Positions 46,561 to 55,447 are shown, counted from the first letter of the stretch. The stretch is DNA of 57,538 nt from a bacterium TMED217 (GCA_002169695.1 NHJO01000006.1:1-57538); one strand, 5' to 3'. The notes: generated from the letters alone by a model not told the origin. Numbers and translations are program-made.

Positions 46561-47287
46561 TAAAAAAAATAAAAAGTCAAAAAAGAGATTTTTCCCTAAT
46601 GCTCTTACAATTCTAAATATGTTTTTAGGTTTTACATCCATTTTATTTATTATGAGAGGGGAATATATTAACGCTGGAATATTAATTCTATTAGCAGGAT
46701 TAATGGATATATTTGATGGAAAAATAGCAAGACTTTTAGGCATCTCATCAAAATTTGGTGTGGAATTTGATTCTTTGGCAGATACAGTATCTTTTTGCGT
46801 AGCACCTTCAATTTTAATTTACAGTCTCTATTCTAATAATCTACATTTCATTCTTGGTTTAATTATAAGTTTTATACCATTAATCTGTGGAACAGTTAGG
46901 TTAGCTAAGTATAATTTAGAAACAGATGAAGATAGTCATAAAAGTTATTTCATTGGCCTTTCCACACCAATTTCAACGGTTACAATTTTAGCGTTTATGT
47001 ATTTTAATAATCAAATTGGTGGAGGGGAATTTTATGGTAATCCAAATATAGCATTAGGCCTCGTAATTTTTCTTGGCATATTAATGTTAAGTCCAATACA
47101 TTTCCCAAAAGTGCCCTTAATAACTTTTAAGTCTAGTTCAGAAAATTCTAAATTATTAATAATATTAATTGTTTGTTCATTCTCTATAATGATTTGGAAA
47201 GGTTTTGCTCTACTTCCTATTTGTTTAGGTTATATAATAGCTAATACTTTTTTATGGTTTTTTAAGATAAGGCCAGGCAACATTTAA
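46553..47287 (+). CDS. pssA: CDP-diacylglycerol-serine O-phosphatidyltransferase
   Basis: Integral-membrane CDP-alcohol phosphatidyltransferase with the full signature DGxxARx8GxxxDxxxD, seen as 'DGKIARLLGISSKFGVEFDS' followed by LAD. Start at ATG 46553 (MNNKKNKK), 8 nt inside psd; an upstream TTG at 46526 would lie deeper in psd. About 244 residues with seven to eight hydrophobic segments. Supplies phosphatidylserine to Psd. Confidence 0.95.
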   Translation: MNNKKNKKSKKRFFPNALTILNMFLGFTSILFIMRGEYINAGILILLAGLMDIFDGKIARLLGISSKFGVEFDSLADTVSFCVAPSILIYSLYSNNLHFILGLIISFIPLICGTVRLAKYNLETDEDSHKSYFIGLSTPISTVTILAFMYFNNQIGGGEFYGNPNIALGLVIFLGILMLSPIHFPKVPLITFKSSSENSKLLIILIVCSFSIMIWKGFALLPICLGYIIANTFLWFFKIRPGNI

Positions 47288-47329
47288 CTTAAATAGTAAA
47301 AATTTTAATAATATCTAATAAAAGTCATT

Positions 47330-47617
47330 ATGCAAAAACGTAAAATACATATAATTGTTTTATCGTTATTTGTTGGTGCTGTTTTTGGCGGTGTTTTTGG
47401 GAGTATTTTTTCATTAGTACTACCGGAAAGTGTTGTTAAAGATTTCTTTTTAACATCAATTAATTTTGACCTTGGAGGTTTAGTTAATAATGATATGGGT
47501 GTATTTATAATTGATCTAAAAGTAATAGTCTTAAAATTCGGTTTATCAATGAATTTTAATTTTACGAGTGTTATTGGTATTGCCGTTGCATACTATATTT
47601 TAAGGTATCTGCGATAA
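47330..47617 (+). CDS. DUF4321-like small membrane protein
   Basis: This 95-residue protein has two hydrophobic segments: near the N-terminus (IIVLSLFVGAVFGGVFGSIF) and at the C-terminus (FTSVIGIAVAYYILRYL). The pattern 'VLKFGLSMNFNFTSVIGIAVA' fits the DUF4321 family. Function unknown. It lies between pssA and tatA and is probably in the same transcript. Confidence 0.75.
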   Translation: MQKRKIHIIVLSLFVGAVFGGVFGSIFSLVLPESVVKDFFLTSINFDLGGLVNNDMGVFIIDLKVIVLKFGLSMNFNFTSVIGIAVAYYILRYLR

Positions 47618-47635
47618 AATAAACTGGAGGAAAAA

Positions 47636-47869
47636 ATGATTGTTAAAAATTTAAATTTAGCATTTTTTAATTTAGGACCCTGGGAAATTTTATTGATTCT
47701 TGTAGTTGTATTAATTCTTTTTGGTGCAAAAAGGCTACCGGAGTTAGCAAGAGGATTAGGGCAAGGAGTAAATGAATTTAGAGATGCTGTTGATTCTAGT
47801 AAAAAAGAAATTATTGACGGTTTAGACTCAGGGCCTAACGCTAAAGAAGAGAGTGATTCTGAGGAATAA
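47636..47869 (+). CDS. tatA: Twin-arginine translocase subunit TatA/E
   Basis: The 77-residue protein has a short N-terminal membrane helix ('GPWEILLILVVVLILFGAKR') with the polar 'LPELARGLGQGVNEFRDAV' amphipathic helix and an acidic tail. The length and 'FGAKRLPELARGLG' favour TatA over TatB. Strong Shine-Dalgarno CTGGAGG lies before the ATG. tatC is not in the window. A 15-residue N-terminal extension precedes the usual start region, so a shorter start is possible but no other ATG is available. Confidence 0.93.
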   Translation: MIVKNLNLAFFNLGPWEILLILVVVLILFGAKRLPELARGLGQGVNEFRDAVDSSKKEIIDGLDSGPNAKEESDSEE

Positions 47870-47966
47870 CGATATTTTAAATAATATTTGTTATTTTTGA
47901 TTTTTTTTGAACAAAATTAATTCTATATCGTTTACATATTATCCTTAAAAAATAGAGTTAAATAAA
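47870..47966. promoter_or_regulatory. Intergenic region before the Bat operon, candidate promoter
   Basis: These 97 AT-rich bases separate tatA from batA, a wide gap in this tightly packed run. A weak AU stem (ATATT/AATAT) followed by a T run near 47895-47908 could help terminate tatA transcripts. No convincing -35/-10 pair can be fixed by eye. Confidence 0.3.
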
Positions 47967-48935
47967 TTGGATTTTCAGCACCCATGGTTTTTACTACTAA
48001 TTGCAATTATACCCTTATTGCTTATTTATTATAAAAAATATGGTAAAAATCAAGAAGGCACAATAATATTTTCATCCGAAAGATATTTTTCAAAAAAAAT
48101 AAAATCTAGAGGAAGGCTTAGACATCGATTATTAATAATTTTAGAATTATGCATTTTATTTTTCCTTGTTACTGCATTAGCTAGACCTCGAAAAGTTGAT
48201 AAGCTTAGTGAAAAAAAGATAAATGTAATTGATATAATACTTGTATTAGATATTTCAAGTAGTATGTTGGCAGATGACTTTTTACCTAATCGTTTAGAAG
48301 TAGTTAAAAACACCGCTAAAGAATTTATCTCTTCAAGAAATGGAGATAGAATTGGTGTTGTTGTATTCGCAGGTCAGTCTTTTATACAATGTCCATTAAC
48401 TATTGATATTGAAGTTTTAAAAACATTGGTTGATGAAATTAGCGTTGCGGATAGAGAGTATGATGGTACAGCAATCGGTATGGCAATAGCGAATGCAACA
48501 AATAGATTGAGAGATAGTGAATCTAAGAGCAAGATTATGATTCTTTTATCTGATGGTAGTAATAATACTGGAGAGATTGATCCTGCTACTGCTGCGATTA
48601 TTGCTAATAATTTTAATATAAAAATATATACAATCGCTGCAGGCACAGATCAATCCTTTTCAAGGATTCCTGGCAGAGGATTGATACGCAATGAGATTGA
48701 TGTTGAAACATTAAAAGAAATAGCATTTAAAACTGGAGGTAAGTTCTTTAGAGCGACTGATAAAGATGCCCTTATGGATATTTATAAAGAAATTGATAAA
48801 CTGGAGCGGTCAGAGATTGAAGTAAAGGATTATACAAAATATAAAGAGCTATATGCTGTATTTCTAATCCCATCTATAGTATTTATGTTTTACCTTATTA
48901 TTTTAAAAAAATATTTATTTAAAGTGAGAGTATAA
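47967..48935 (+). CDS. batA: BatA, von Willebrand factor A domain membrane protein
   Basis: In this 322-residue protein an N-terminal helix pair (to about 70) is followed by a VWA domain with the MIDAS motif 'DISSS' at 95-99, 'GVVVFAGQSFIQCPLT' and 'LLSDGSNNTGEIDP', then a C-terminal membrane helix. Member of the Bacteroides aerotolerance (Bat) cluster, thought to form an inner-membrane complex with a MoxR ATPase. The start is TTG at 47967. The stop codon is followed at once by batB. Confidence 0.94.
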   Translation: MDFQHPWFLLLIAIIPLLLIYYKKYGKNQEGTIIFSSERYFSKKIKSRGRLRHRLLIILELCILFFLVTALARPRKVDKLSEKKINVIDIILVLDISSSMLADDFLPNRLEVVKNTAKEFISSRNGDRIGVVVFAGQSFIQCPLTIDIEVLKTLVDEISVADREYDGTAIGMAIANATNRLRDSESKSKIMILLSDGSNNTGEIDPATAAIIANNFNIKIYTIAAGTDQSFSRIPGRGLIRNEIDVETLKEIAFKTGGKFFRATDKDALMDIYKEIDKLERSEIEVKDYTKYKELYAVFLIPSIVFMFYLIILKKYLFKVRV

Positions 48936-49948
48936 TGTCATTTAATAATATTTGGTTTTTATTGTTTCTTCTACCGCTAATATTTTTTTTTATTAAAGAA
49001 TTATATGTAGATAAAAAGGAAAATATTTTTAAAAATGCTGCAGACAATATAAAAAAACAGAATTATTCTCGCGTTAATCATAGTAAAAATAGATTAAAAT
49101 ATATTTTATTTATAGCCGGTTCTTTTTGTTTGATTCTATCAATATCTGGGCCTCAATTTGGAACAAAGGTCAGGAAAGTTGAAAGGCAAGGAGTAGATCT
49201 TGTAATCGCTTTTGATACATCTACTAGTATGGATGCGCAAGATGTTAAGCCATCTAGAATTGATAAAGCAAAATTTGAAATAAGTAAATTAATTCAAGGC
49301 CTTAAAGGCGATCGTGTTTCCATGATAGTATTTGCTGGTACAAGCCATTTATATTTACCTCTCACCACAGATTATGAGGCCGCTTTGCTTTTTTTAGAAG
49401 CAATTGACACAAAAATGATTCCGAATCAAGGAACTTCTATTAGTTCAGCTATGAAAAAAGCAATAGAGCTTGTCTCTAAAGATGAAGATAAATTTAAAGT
49501 TGTTCTTATCGTGACTGATGGTGAGGATCATGAAGGCGATGCAGTAGAGCTATCTGAACAGGCATTGGAATTAGGTATAGAGGTTCATACAATAGGCGTA
49601 GGGTCAAATGTGGGAAGTTTAATTCCTATTATGTCAAAAGATAAAGTTCAAATTGAATATAAAAGAGACAAAAGTGGTAAATTGATAACATCAGTTCTAA
49701 ATAAGAATATATTAAAAGAAATTGCTAATGCTGGGAACGGTAAATTTTTTCATTTTTCGAATAATGGTCAAAATTATACGGATGTAAATAAGGCAATAGA
49801 TTCAATGCAAAAAAAAGAGATTAATTCGCATGAGTACTCAGAATTTGAAGAAAGGTTTCAGCCATTAGCATTTATTTCATTAATATTTTTTACAACTTCC
49901 TTTGTCATGCCGACAAGAATTAAATATTTAGTAGATGATGAAAAATAA
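48935..49948 (+). CDS. batB: BatB, von Willebrand factor A domain membrane protein
   Basis: This 337-residue paralogue of BatA has two N-terminal helices, the MIDAS motif 'DTSTS' at 94-98, 'MIVFAGTSHLYLPLTTDYEA', 'LIVTDGEDHEGD' and a C-terminal helix. Starts in a one-base overlap with batA and overlaps batC by 14 nt. BatA and BatB probably pair in the membrane; this is inferred from family knowledge. Confidence 0.94.
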   Translation: MSFNNIWFLLFLLPLIFFFIKELYVDKKENIFKNAADNIKKQNYSRVNHSKNRLKYILFIAGSFCLILSISGPQFGTKVRKVERQGVDLVIAFDTSTSMDAQDVKPSRIDKAKFEISKLIQGLKGDRVSMIVFAGTSHLYLPLTTDYEAALLFLEAIDTKMIPNQGTSISSAMKKAIELVSKDEDKFKVVLIVTDGEDHEGDAVELSEQALELGIEVHTIGVGSNVGSLIPIMSKDKVQIEYKRDKSGKLITSVLNKNILKEIANAGNGKFFHFSNNGQNYTDVNKAIDSMQKKEINSHEYSEFEERFQPLAFISLIFFTTSFVMPTRIKYLVDDEK

Positions 49949-50753
49949 ATATCTATATCTCATTTTTATGTTTTGCTATACATTTAGTCAGGATAAAGGT
50001 CAAAAATTATTTAATGAAAAGAAATATGGTCAGGCTCAAGAATATTATAAATCAATATTAATGAATAGAGAGGATGATAAAGCTGCGCGTTATGGTTTCG
50101 GATCTAGTGCATATTATCAAAATGATATTGAGAATGCTCTAAATAGTTTCGGAAGCATATTGGATTCTGAAAATAAAGAATTAAAATCAAAAGCTTATTA
50201 TAATATAGCTAGAATTTTACAGGATAAAAATCAAGCAGAGCAGAGTCTAGCATATTACAAAAAATCGTTAGAGCTAAATCCGAATGATACGGATGCAAAA
50301 ATAAATTATGAGTTGTTAAAAAATTTAATGCGCCAAAATGAAAAAGAAAAAAGTGATGAAAGCGATGAAAGTGATGAAAGTGATGAAAGCGATGAAAGCG
50401 ATGAAAGCGATGAAAGCGATGAAAGCGATGAAAGCGATGAAAGTAATCAGGGGCAGGGTGAAAATAATAAAGATAAAAATGAAGACCACTCTAATAATGA
50501 TGCAAATGAAAGAGAGGAAAATGAAGATGATAAAAATGATTCAGAAGAAAAAAAAACAAATAGTCAAGATAGGCCATTTCAAAATAATAGCGATCAAAGT
50601 AAAGAAGAAAAATCGCAACAGGAGAATGAAAATAAATCTGATGAATTAATCCAAGCCGAGGCAATTTTAAATGCGCTTAAAGATCAAGAAAAAATTAATC
50701 AGAAGCAAAATATTTTAAAAACTAAGTCTTATAAATTTGACAAGGATTGGTAA
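49935..50753 (+). CDS. batC: BatC, TPR protein with a long acidic low-complexity tail
   Basis: A signal peptide (YLYLIFMFCYTFS) precedes two to three TPR units ('GQKLFNEKKYGQAQEYYKSI', 'ARYGFGSSAYYQNDIENALN', 'AYYNIARILQDKNQAEQSL') up to about residue 130 of 272. Then comes (SDE) repeated ten times and a Glu/Asn/Lys/Asp-rich, probably disordered, periplasmic tail. Overlaps batB and shares its stop region with batD (TAATG). The tail suggests interaction with basic partners or cations, which is inference. Confidence 0.9.
   Translation: MMKNKYLYLIFMFCYTFSQDKGQKLFNEKKYGQAQEYYKSILMNREDDKAARYGFGSSAYYQNDIENALNSFGSILDSENKELKSKAYYNIARILQDKNQAEQSLAYYKKSLELNPNDTDAKINYELLKNLMRQNEKEKSDESDESDESDESDESDESDESDESDESDESNQGQGENNKDKNEDHSNNDANEREENEDDKNDSEEKKTNSQDRPFQNNSDQSKEEKSQQENENKSDELIQAEAILNALKDQEKINQKQNILKTKSYKFDKDW
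50352..50441 (+). repeat. 9-nt tandem repeat in batC, ten copies of AGYGATGAA
   Basis: Ten perfect-length units of AGT/AGC-GAT-GAA encode Ser-Asp-Glu repeats. The last six units are identical (AGCGATGAA) and the only variation is the wobble base of the Ser codon, a sign of recent slippage expansion. Unit length is a multiple of three, so copy-number change keeps the frame. Confidence 0.95.
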
Positions 50754-52465
50754 TGCAAGTCTATAAGGTTTTAATTTTTATATTTCTCAATTTTTCATTT
50801 TCTTATTGTCTACAGGTGAAAGCATTCGTCGATAAGAATAAGTGCTCTATAGATGATATAATTAATTATAAGATAGAACTAGAGGATGCAGACTCTTTTG
50901 GTGAAGTAAATATTGAAAAAATCTCTAAATATTTTTCAATTATTAGTGGACCAAGCCAGCAGACTAGTATGCAATGGATAAATGGTAGTGTGACAAATTC
51001 TAGAATAATGTCTTGGTCAATAGCTCCGAAAGAATCAGGAAAATTAATTATTCCAGCCTTGTCAGTAATTGTTGGTAGTAGAAAACTCAAGACGAATCAA
51101 ATCGCGATTCAGGTTATTGGTTCGAATAAAAAAAAATCGAATCTCGATGTTTTTATTTCTGCTGAAATAGATAAGGATGAAGCATATCTTGGAGAGCAGA
51201 TTACTATTATTTATAAACTATATAAAAAAGTTGAGATTTCTTTAGAACCTTTTCAGGTCCCAGAATTTTCTGGTTTTTGGACAGAAGAATTATATAGACC
51301 AAATCAAATTAAATTTAAAAAAGTTGATTTAAATGGTGTTAGGTATGATGTTGGTACGTTATATAAAGTTGCTGTTTTTCCTATATCTGGCACTAATCAT
51401 CTTATCAAACCACTAGTGGTTAAAGTTCAAGTTCAGAAAAAACGATCAAGGAGGAAAAGAGATCCTTTTTTTGATCCGTTTTTTAATTCGTTTTTTACAG
51501 AGACAGAAACAAAAATTTTAAGATCCCCAGAAAGAGAAATAAATATCAAAAAATTCCCAGAACCAAGGCCAGGTGGCTTTACTGGGGCTGTAGGAAAATT
51601 TAAAATTTCAACATCAATTGATAGAGATTCAACTTATGTAAATGAAGCTATCACATTTAGAGTTAATGTTGATGGCACGGGCAATTTAGGCCTTTTTACA
51701 CTCCCTAAATTTAAATTTTCTGATCAGTTAGATCAGTTTCCACCAAAAGAAAATTTTAAAAAAAATGTTTTTAGAGATGCTTTATCCGGTAGCATGAGTT
51801 GGGATTATATTTTAGTTCCGCGTATATCTGGGAAAATTTCTATTCCTCCTATAGTAATGACATATTTTGATCCGATTAAGGAAAAATGGCAAAGAATTAG
51901 TTCTCGTGCTACAAATATACCAGTAATAAAAAGTAATACCCTTGCATTTGACAATAATGGATTATCAAAAAAAGAGGTAAAGCTTTTGAGTAAAGATATA
52001 AATTATATTAGAACAGATAATCCTCAGTGGATTAAGAATGATGACAGCTCGATTCGCGCTATTCTTTTATATATTGCTTCGATTTTGTTAATTCCAATAC
52101 CTTTTATTTTTAACACATTTTTGGGCTATAGACTAAGTAATAAACCTTCACGGATATCGAGAAATGCATTATCGAATGCTATAAAAAAGATCAATGACCC
52201 TATGCAAAATATATTAGAGTCCTCATCAAAAATAATTTTTTCATACCTAAAAGATAAGCTTCAACTAACATCTGATAATCTTGACTCGATTATTGCTAAG
52301 GATATCTTGTATGGCTTAATCGATGATAATTTATTAAATGATTTAGTTGAGCATCTAAAATCATGTGATAGTGTTTACTATAGTCAGCAAAAAGATAGCA
52401 ATGGGACTGATTTTAAAGAAAAGACATTAAATCTTTTACAAGAAATCGATAATCAAATAAAATGA
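50753..52465 (+). CDS. batD: BatD, large periplasmic/membrane protein of the Bat complex
   Basis: 570 residues from ATG 50753. Signal peptide (VLIFIFLNFSFSYC), then BatD-type beta domains: 'VKAFVDKNKCSIDDIINYKI', 'ISGPSQQTSMQWINGS', 'EDEAYLGEQITIIYKLY'-like strand at 143-161 and 'SYVNEAITFRVNVDGTGN'-like strand further on. One C-terminal membrane helix ('ILLYIASILLIPIPFIF') and a helical cytosolic tail follow. An arginine/Phe-rich insertion ('RSRRKRDPFFDPFFNSFF') is notable. Between batC and batE with four-base or smaller overlaps. Confidence 0.9.
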   Translation: MQVYKVLIFIFLNFSFSYCLQVKAFVDKNKCSIDDIINYKIELEDADSFGEVNIEKISKYFSIISGPSQQTSMQWINGSVTNSRIMSWSIAPKESGKLIIPALSVIVGSRKLKTNQIAIQVIGSNKKKSNLDVFISAEIDKDEAYLGEQITIIYKLYKKVEISLEPFQVPEFSGFWTEELYRPNQIKFKKVDLNGVRYDVGTLYKVAVFPISGTNHLIKPLVVKVQVQKKRSRRKRDPFFDPFFNSFFTETETKILRSPEREINIKKFPEPRPGGFTGAVGKFKISTSIDRDSTYVNEAITFRVNVDGTGNLGLFTLPKFKFSDQLDQFPPKENFKKNVFRDALSGSMSWDYILVPRISGKISIPPIVMTYFDPIKEKWQRISSRATNIPVIKSNTLAFDNNGLSKKEVKLLSKDINYIRTDNPQWIKNDDSSIRAILLYIASILLIPIPFIFNTFLGYRLSNKPSRISRNALSNAIKKINDPMQNILESSSKIIFSYLKDKLQLTSDNLDSIIAKDILYGLIDDNLLNDLVEHLKSCDSVYYSQQKDSNGTDFKEKTLNLLQEIDNQIK

Positions 52466-53205
52466 GATATTTTTTAGTTTTTCTTCTATTTTTGTCAAAA
52501 ATCATTTCTCAAAATATTGATGAGCAATTTTTTAGTGCTAACAACTATTATAATAGCTCAAATTATCTAGAATCAATAGAATTATATGAAAAGATATTAG
52601 ATGAAGGCTGGGAAAGTAGTAATCTTTACTATAATCTTGGAAATGCATATTATAGACAAGGTATGATTGGCCAATCTATTTGGTCATATAATAAAGCACT
52701 TAGGATTAATCCAAGAAATTCTGATATTAAACACAATTTAGAAATATTAAATGCTCGCATTAAAGATAGAATTGTACTGCCAGATGAGTTTTTTTTAGTT
52801 AGGATATATATGAAAATTAAGTCGAGATATAATTTAGAAGAGTGGCTTTTTATTGGGAGTACAATGATATTTATTTCAGTCATTTTCTTTTTATTATCAA
52901 AGTTATATATTTTTGATAATTTTATTTTAGATAGGTCATTAATAGTTTTTATCGTTACATCAATTATTATTCATGTTATAATTTTAGATAGGTTTTTAGA
53001 TGAAAATGATAATAGAATTGGTGTTATTATTGATAATAGTGTTGATGCCTATTCTGGGCCTTTTTATGGAGATAATACAATATTATTTAAAATAAATGAA
53101 GGAACAAAAGTAAAGATAGTTCAAGCTCAAAATAATTGGATAGAAATTATTTTACTTAATGGAAATAGCGCTTGGGTACCTTTGGAAAAGATTCGGCAAC
53201 TATGA
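52462..53205 (+). CDS. batE: BatE, TPR and SH3-like membrane protein
   Basis: In this 247-residue protein a signal peptide (YFLVFLLFLSKIIS) leads to TPRs ('FFSANNYYNSSNYLESIELY', 'NLYYNLGNAYYRQGMIGQSI', 'NKALRINPRN'), two central membrane segments ('WLFIGSTMIFISVIFFLL', 'SLIVFIVTSIIIHVIIL') and a C-terminal bacterial SH3-like domain ('DAYSGPFYGDNTILFKINEG', 'GNSAWVPLEKIR'). Start overlaps batD by 4 nt (ATGA). Last recognised Bat gene. Confidence 0.9.
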   Translation: MRYFLVFLLFLSKIISQNIDEQFFSANNYYNSSNYLESIELYEKILDEGWESSNLYYNLGNAYYRQGMIGQSIWSYNKALRINPRNSDIKHNLEILNARIKDRIVLPDEFFLVRIYMKIKSRYNLEEWLFIGSTMIFISVIFFLLSKLYIFDNFILDRSLIVFIVTSIIIHVIILDRFLDENDNRIGVIIDNSVDAYSGPFYGDNTILFKINEGTKVKIVQAQNNWIEIILLNGNSAWVPLEKIRQL

Positions 53206-53639
53206 TTAAAAAAATAGCATTTTTATTCCTGTTATTAATTAGTACTTATGCTCAAAATGATGACTCATTATTTTGGTTTGATTTTAACATTATAAAAGAA
53301 TCACCGCCTAAATTCCCATTGGTTATAAATAAAGTGTTCACGGGGAGTCATATTTTTATTTTAGATTCGATTAAACAGGCAAAGTCAGATATAAATGAAG
53401 GTTTTCGTATACAAATATATGAATCTACTGTAGCCTCTATTGCAAGAGCAGAAGCAAAGCGATTCCAAAATATTTTAGGTGATACTGTTTATATTGATTT
53501 TGAGACTCCATTATATAAATTAAGAATTGGAAATTTTATTGATAGGAAAAGTGCTGAAGGTACAATAAATGCAATATCGCGTTTAGGTGCAAAAGATTCA
53601 TGGATTATTCGATCAAAAATTAATTTAGATAAGGAATAA
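53202..53639 (+). CDS. SPOR-domain envelope protein
   Basis: 145 residues from ATG 53202, in an ATGA overlap with batE; the frame is open further upstream inside batE but the signal peptide (KKIAFLFLLLISTYA) sets the start. The C-terminal half fits a SPOR domain ('GFRIQIYESTVASIARAEAK', 'YKLRIGNFIDRKSAEGTINA'). SPOR domains bind denuded glycan strands in septal peptidoglycan. Its coupling to batE suggests co-function with the Bat complex in the envelope, which is inference. Confidence 0.82.
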   Translation: MIKKIAFLFLLLISTYAQNDDSLFWFDFNIIKESPPKFPLVINKVFTGSHIFILDSIKQAKSDINEGFRIQIYESTVASIARAEAKRFQNILGDTVYIDFETPLYKLRIGNFIDRKSAEGTINAISRLGAKDSWIIRSKINLDKE

Positions 53640-53640
53640 T

Positions 53641-54372
53641 ATGGCTGGACATAGTAAATGGGCGAACATACGACATAGAAAGGGCGCTCAGGATTCTAAG
53701 CGAGGAAAAATATTTACAAAAATCATTAAAGAAATAACTGTTTCAGCTAGGCTTGGTGGAGGTGATCAGGATTCAAACCCTAGATTGCGGAAAGCAGTTT
53801 CTAATGCACGTTCTAATAATATGCCTCAAGATAATATTATTCGTGCAATTAAGAAAGGTACTGGAGAGTTAGAGGGTGTGAAATATGAAGAAATGTCATA
53901 TGAGGGTTATGGGCCTAATGGTATTGCTATTTATATTGAAGTAATTACTGACAATAAAAATAGGACTGTTTCAGAGATTAGGCATATCTTAAATAAGAAT
54001 AATGGTAGCCTTGCAGAGCCAGGCAGTGTTTCTTGGATGTTTGAGAGAAAGGGAGAAATCATAATATCTGACTATAATGGTGATGAGGAAAAATTATTTG
54101 ATGATATTTTAGAAAGTGGAGCAATTGATTTTGAAAGATCTAGTAGCAATGTTTTTGTCACAACGAATCAAAGTGATTTAATGAGTGTCAAAGACAGGTT
54201 AGAAGAAAAAGGATATATTTTAAAAGCTACTGATTTAGTTATGGCTCCTAAATCTACTCAAGAAGTAAATGGAGAAGATCAAGAAAAAATAATTAATCTT
54301 ATGGAGACGATCGATAATCATGATGATGTAAATCAAGTATATTCTAATTTTTCAATATCCTCTGAAAATTGA
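53641..54372 (+). CDS. yebC: YebC/PmpR family (TACO1-like) regulatory protein
   Basis: This 243-residue protein has the family N-terminus 'AGHSKWANIRHRKGAQDSKR', 'NMPQDNIIRAIKKGTGE', 'EGYGPNGIAIYIEV' and 'TDNKNRTVSEIRH'. Members have been described as transcription regulators and, more recently, as factors that relieve ribosome stalling. Commonly adjacent to ruvC, as here. Confidence 0.97.
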   Translation: MAGHSKWANIRHRKGAQDSKRGKIFTKIIKEITVSARLGGGDQDSNPRLRKAVSNARSNNMPQDNIIRAIKKGTGELEGVKYEEMSYEGYGPNGIAIYIEVITDNKNRTVSEIRHILNKNNGSLAEPGSVSWMFERKGEIIISDYNGDEEKLFDDILESGAIDFERSSSNVFVTTNQSDLMSVKDRLEEKGYILKATDLVMAPKSTQEVNGEDQEKIINLMETIDNHDDVNQVYSNFSISSEN

Positions 54373-54854
54373 ATAGTACTAGAATAATTGCTATTGATCC
54401 TGGTATCATTATAACAGGGTTTTGTATTTTAGATTTTTACAAATCATCAACAAAGCTTGTAGCTTACGGTGCAATTAGGCCAAAAAAAAGAGATCGACTA
54501 GAAAAGCGCTTAATGCATCTTCATGAGGAAGTATTATCGATTATTAGTAAATTCAGTCCAGTAATAATGGCAATGGAAGATTCTTTTTATAGTAAAAATG
54601 TGAAATCAGCGGTTACTTTAGGCCAAGCCAGAGCTGTTATGATGTTATCAGGAGCTAAATCTAATTTAGATATATATGAATTTGCGCCAAGGAAAATAAA
54701 GCAGTCATTATGTGGAAATGGTTCAGCAACGAAAGAACAGGTCCAGTTTATGGTTACACAAATTTTACAGTTAAAAGAAACACCAAAACCGATTGATATC
54801 ACAGATGCAATGGCGGTTGGATTATGTTTTATTAATAATTATCAAATCATATGA
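54369..54854 (+). CDS. ruvC: Holliday junction endonuclease RuvC
   Basis: Resolves Holliday junctions after RuvAB branch migration. In this 161-residue protein the catalytic acids appear in 'IAIDPGIIITGF' (Asp), 'MAMEDSFYSKN' (Glu) and 'PIDITDAMAV' (two Asp). Starts at TTG 54369 in a TTGA overlap with yebC and overlaps ruvA by 4 nt. Confidence 0.96.
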   Translation: MNSTRIIAIDPGIIITGFCILDFYKSSTKLVAYGAIRPKKRDRLEKRLMHLHEEVLSIISKFSPVIMAMEDSFYSKNVKSAVTLGQARAVMMLSGAKSNLDIYEFAPRKIKQSLCGNGSATKEQVQFMVTQILQLKETPKPIDITDAMAVGLCFINNYQII

Positions 54855-55447
54855 TTTATCAAATAAGTGGTAATTTAATATCTAAACACAAAGATTTTGT
54901 TGTTTTAAAAGTAGGAGAATTTGGTATTAAAGTATCCTGTACTGTGAATACAATTAACTCAATTAAAACTGATGATAAAATACAACTTTATACGTATTTA
55001 CATGTAAGAGAAGACGCTCTTGATCTTTATGGTTTTTATTCAATATTCGAGAGGGAAATTTTTTTATTTCTAATTGGTATAAGTGGCATTGGTCCAAAAT
55101 TAGGAGCTACGATTTTAAGTGGAATTTTACCTAATGAATTTAAAGAAAAAGTAATCTCAGGTGATGTAGGGGCATTAACTGAAATTTCTGGGGTTGGTGC
55201 AAAGACAGCAAAGCGAATTATTATAGAGCTAAAGGATAAATTTATAAAGATCGGAGATGACAATATAGGGTTCAAAGACGATATTAGTCCTAAATTATAT
55301 GATGATGCTTTAAATGCACTTTTATCTCTTGGATATAGTTCGCAACAATCAAAAAAAGCATTGACTCAGATATTTAAAGCTGAAAGTAATCAAGGCAATA
55401 ATATTGAGAGCATAATTAAAGCGGCATTAAAAAATATTAATGGATAA
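54851..55447 (+). CDS. ruvA: Holliday junction DNA helicase subunit RuvA
   Basis: This 198-residue protein has an N-terminal OB fold ('QISGNLISKHKDFVVLKVG', 'TYLHVREDALDLYGF'), two helix-hairpin-helix motifs ('LIGISGIGPKLGATILSG', 'EISGVGAKTAKRIIIELK') and a C-terminal RuvB-binding domain ('DALNALLSLGYSSQQSKKAL'). ruvB does not follow; gcvT starts 8 nt inside the gene end. Confidence 0.96.
   Translation: MIYQISGNLISKHKDFVVLKVGEFGIKVSCTVNTINSIKTDDKIQLYTYLHVREDALDLYGFYSIFEREIFLFLIGISGIGPKLGATILSGILPNEFKEKVISGDVGALTEISGVGAKTAKRIIIELKDKFIKIGDDNIGFKDDISPKLYDDALNALLSLGYSSQQSKKALTQIFKAESNQGNNIESIIKAALKNING

Noticed and set aside
50338-50649. Alternative frame over the batC repeat encoding Lys-Ala-Met repeats
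   Set aside because: It is a shifted reading of the Ser-Asp-Glu array; the BatC frame has signal peptide, TPRs and operon overlaps.
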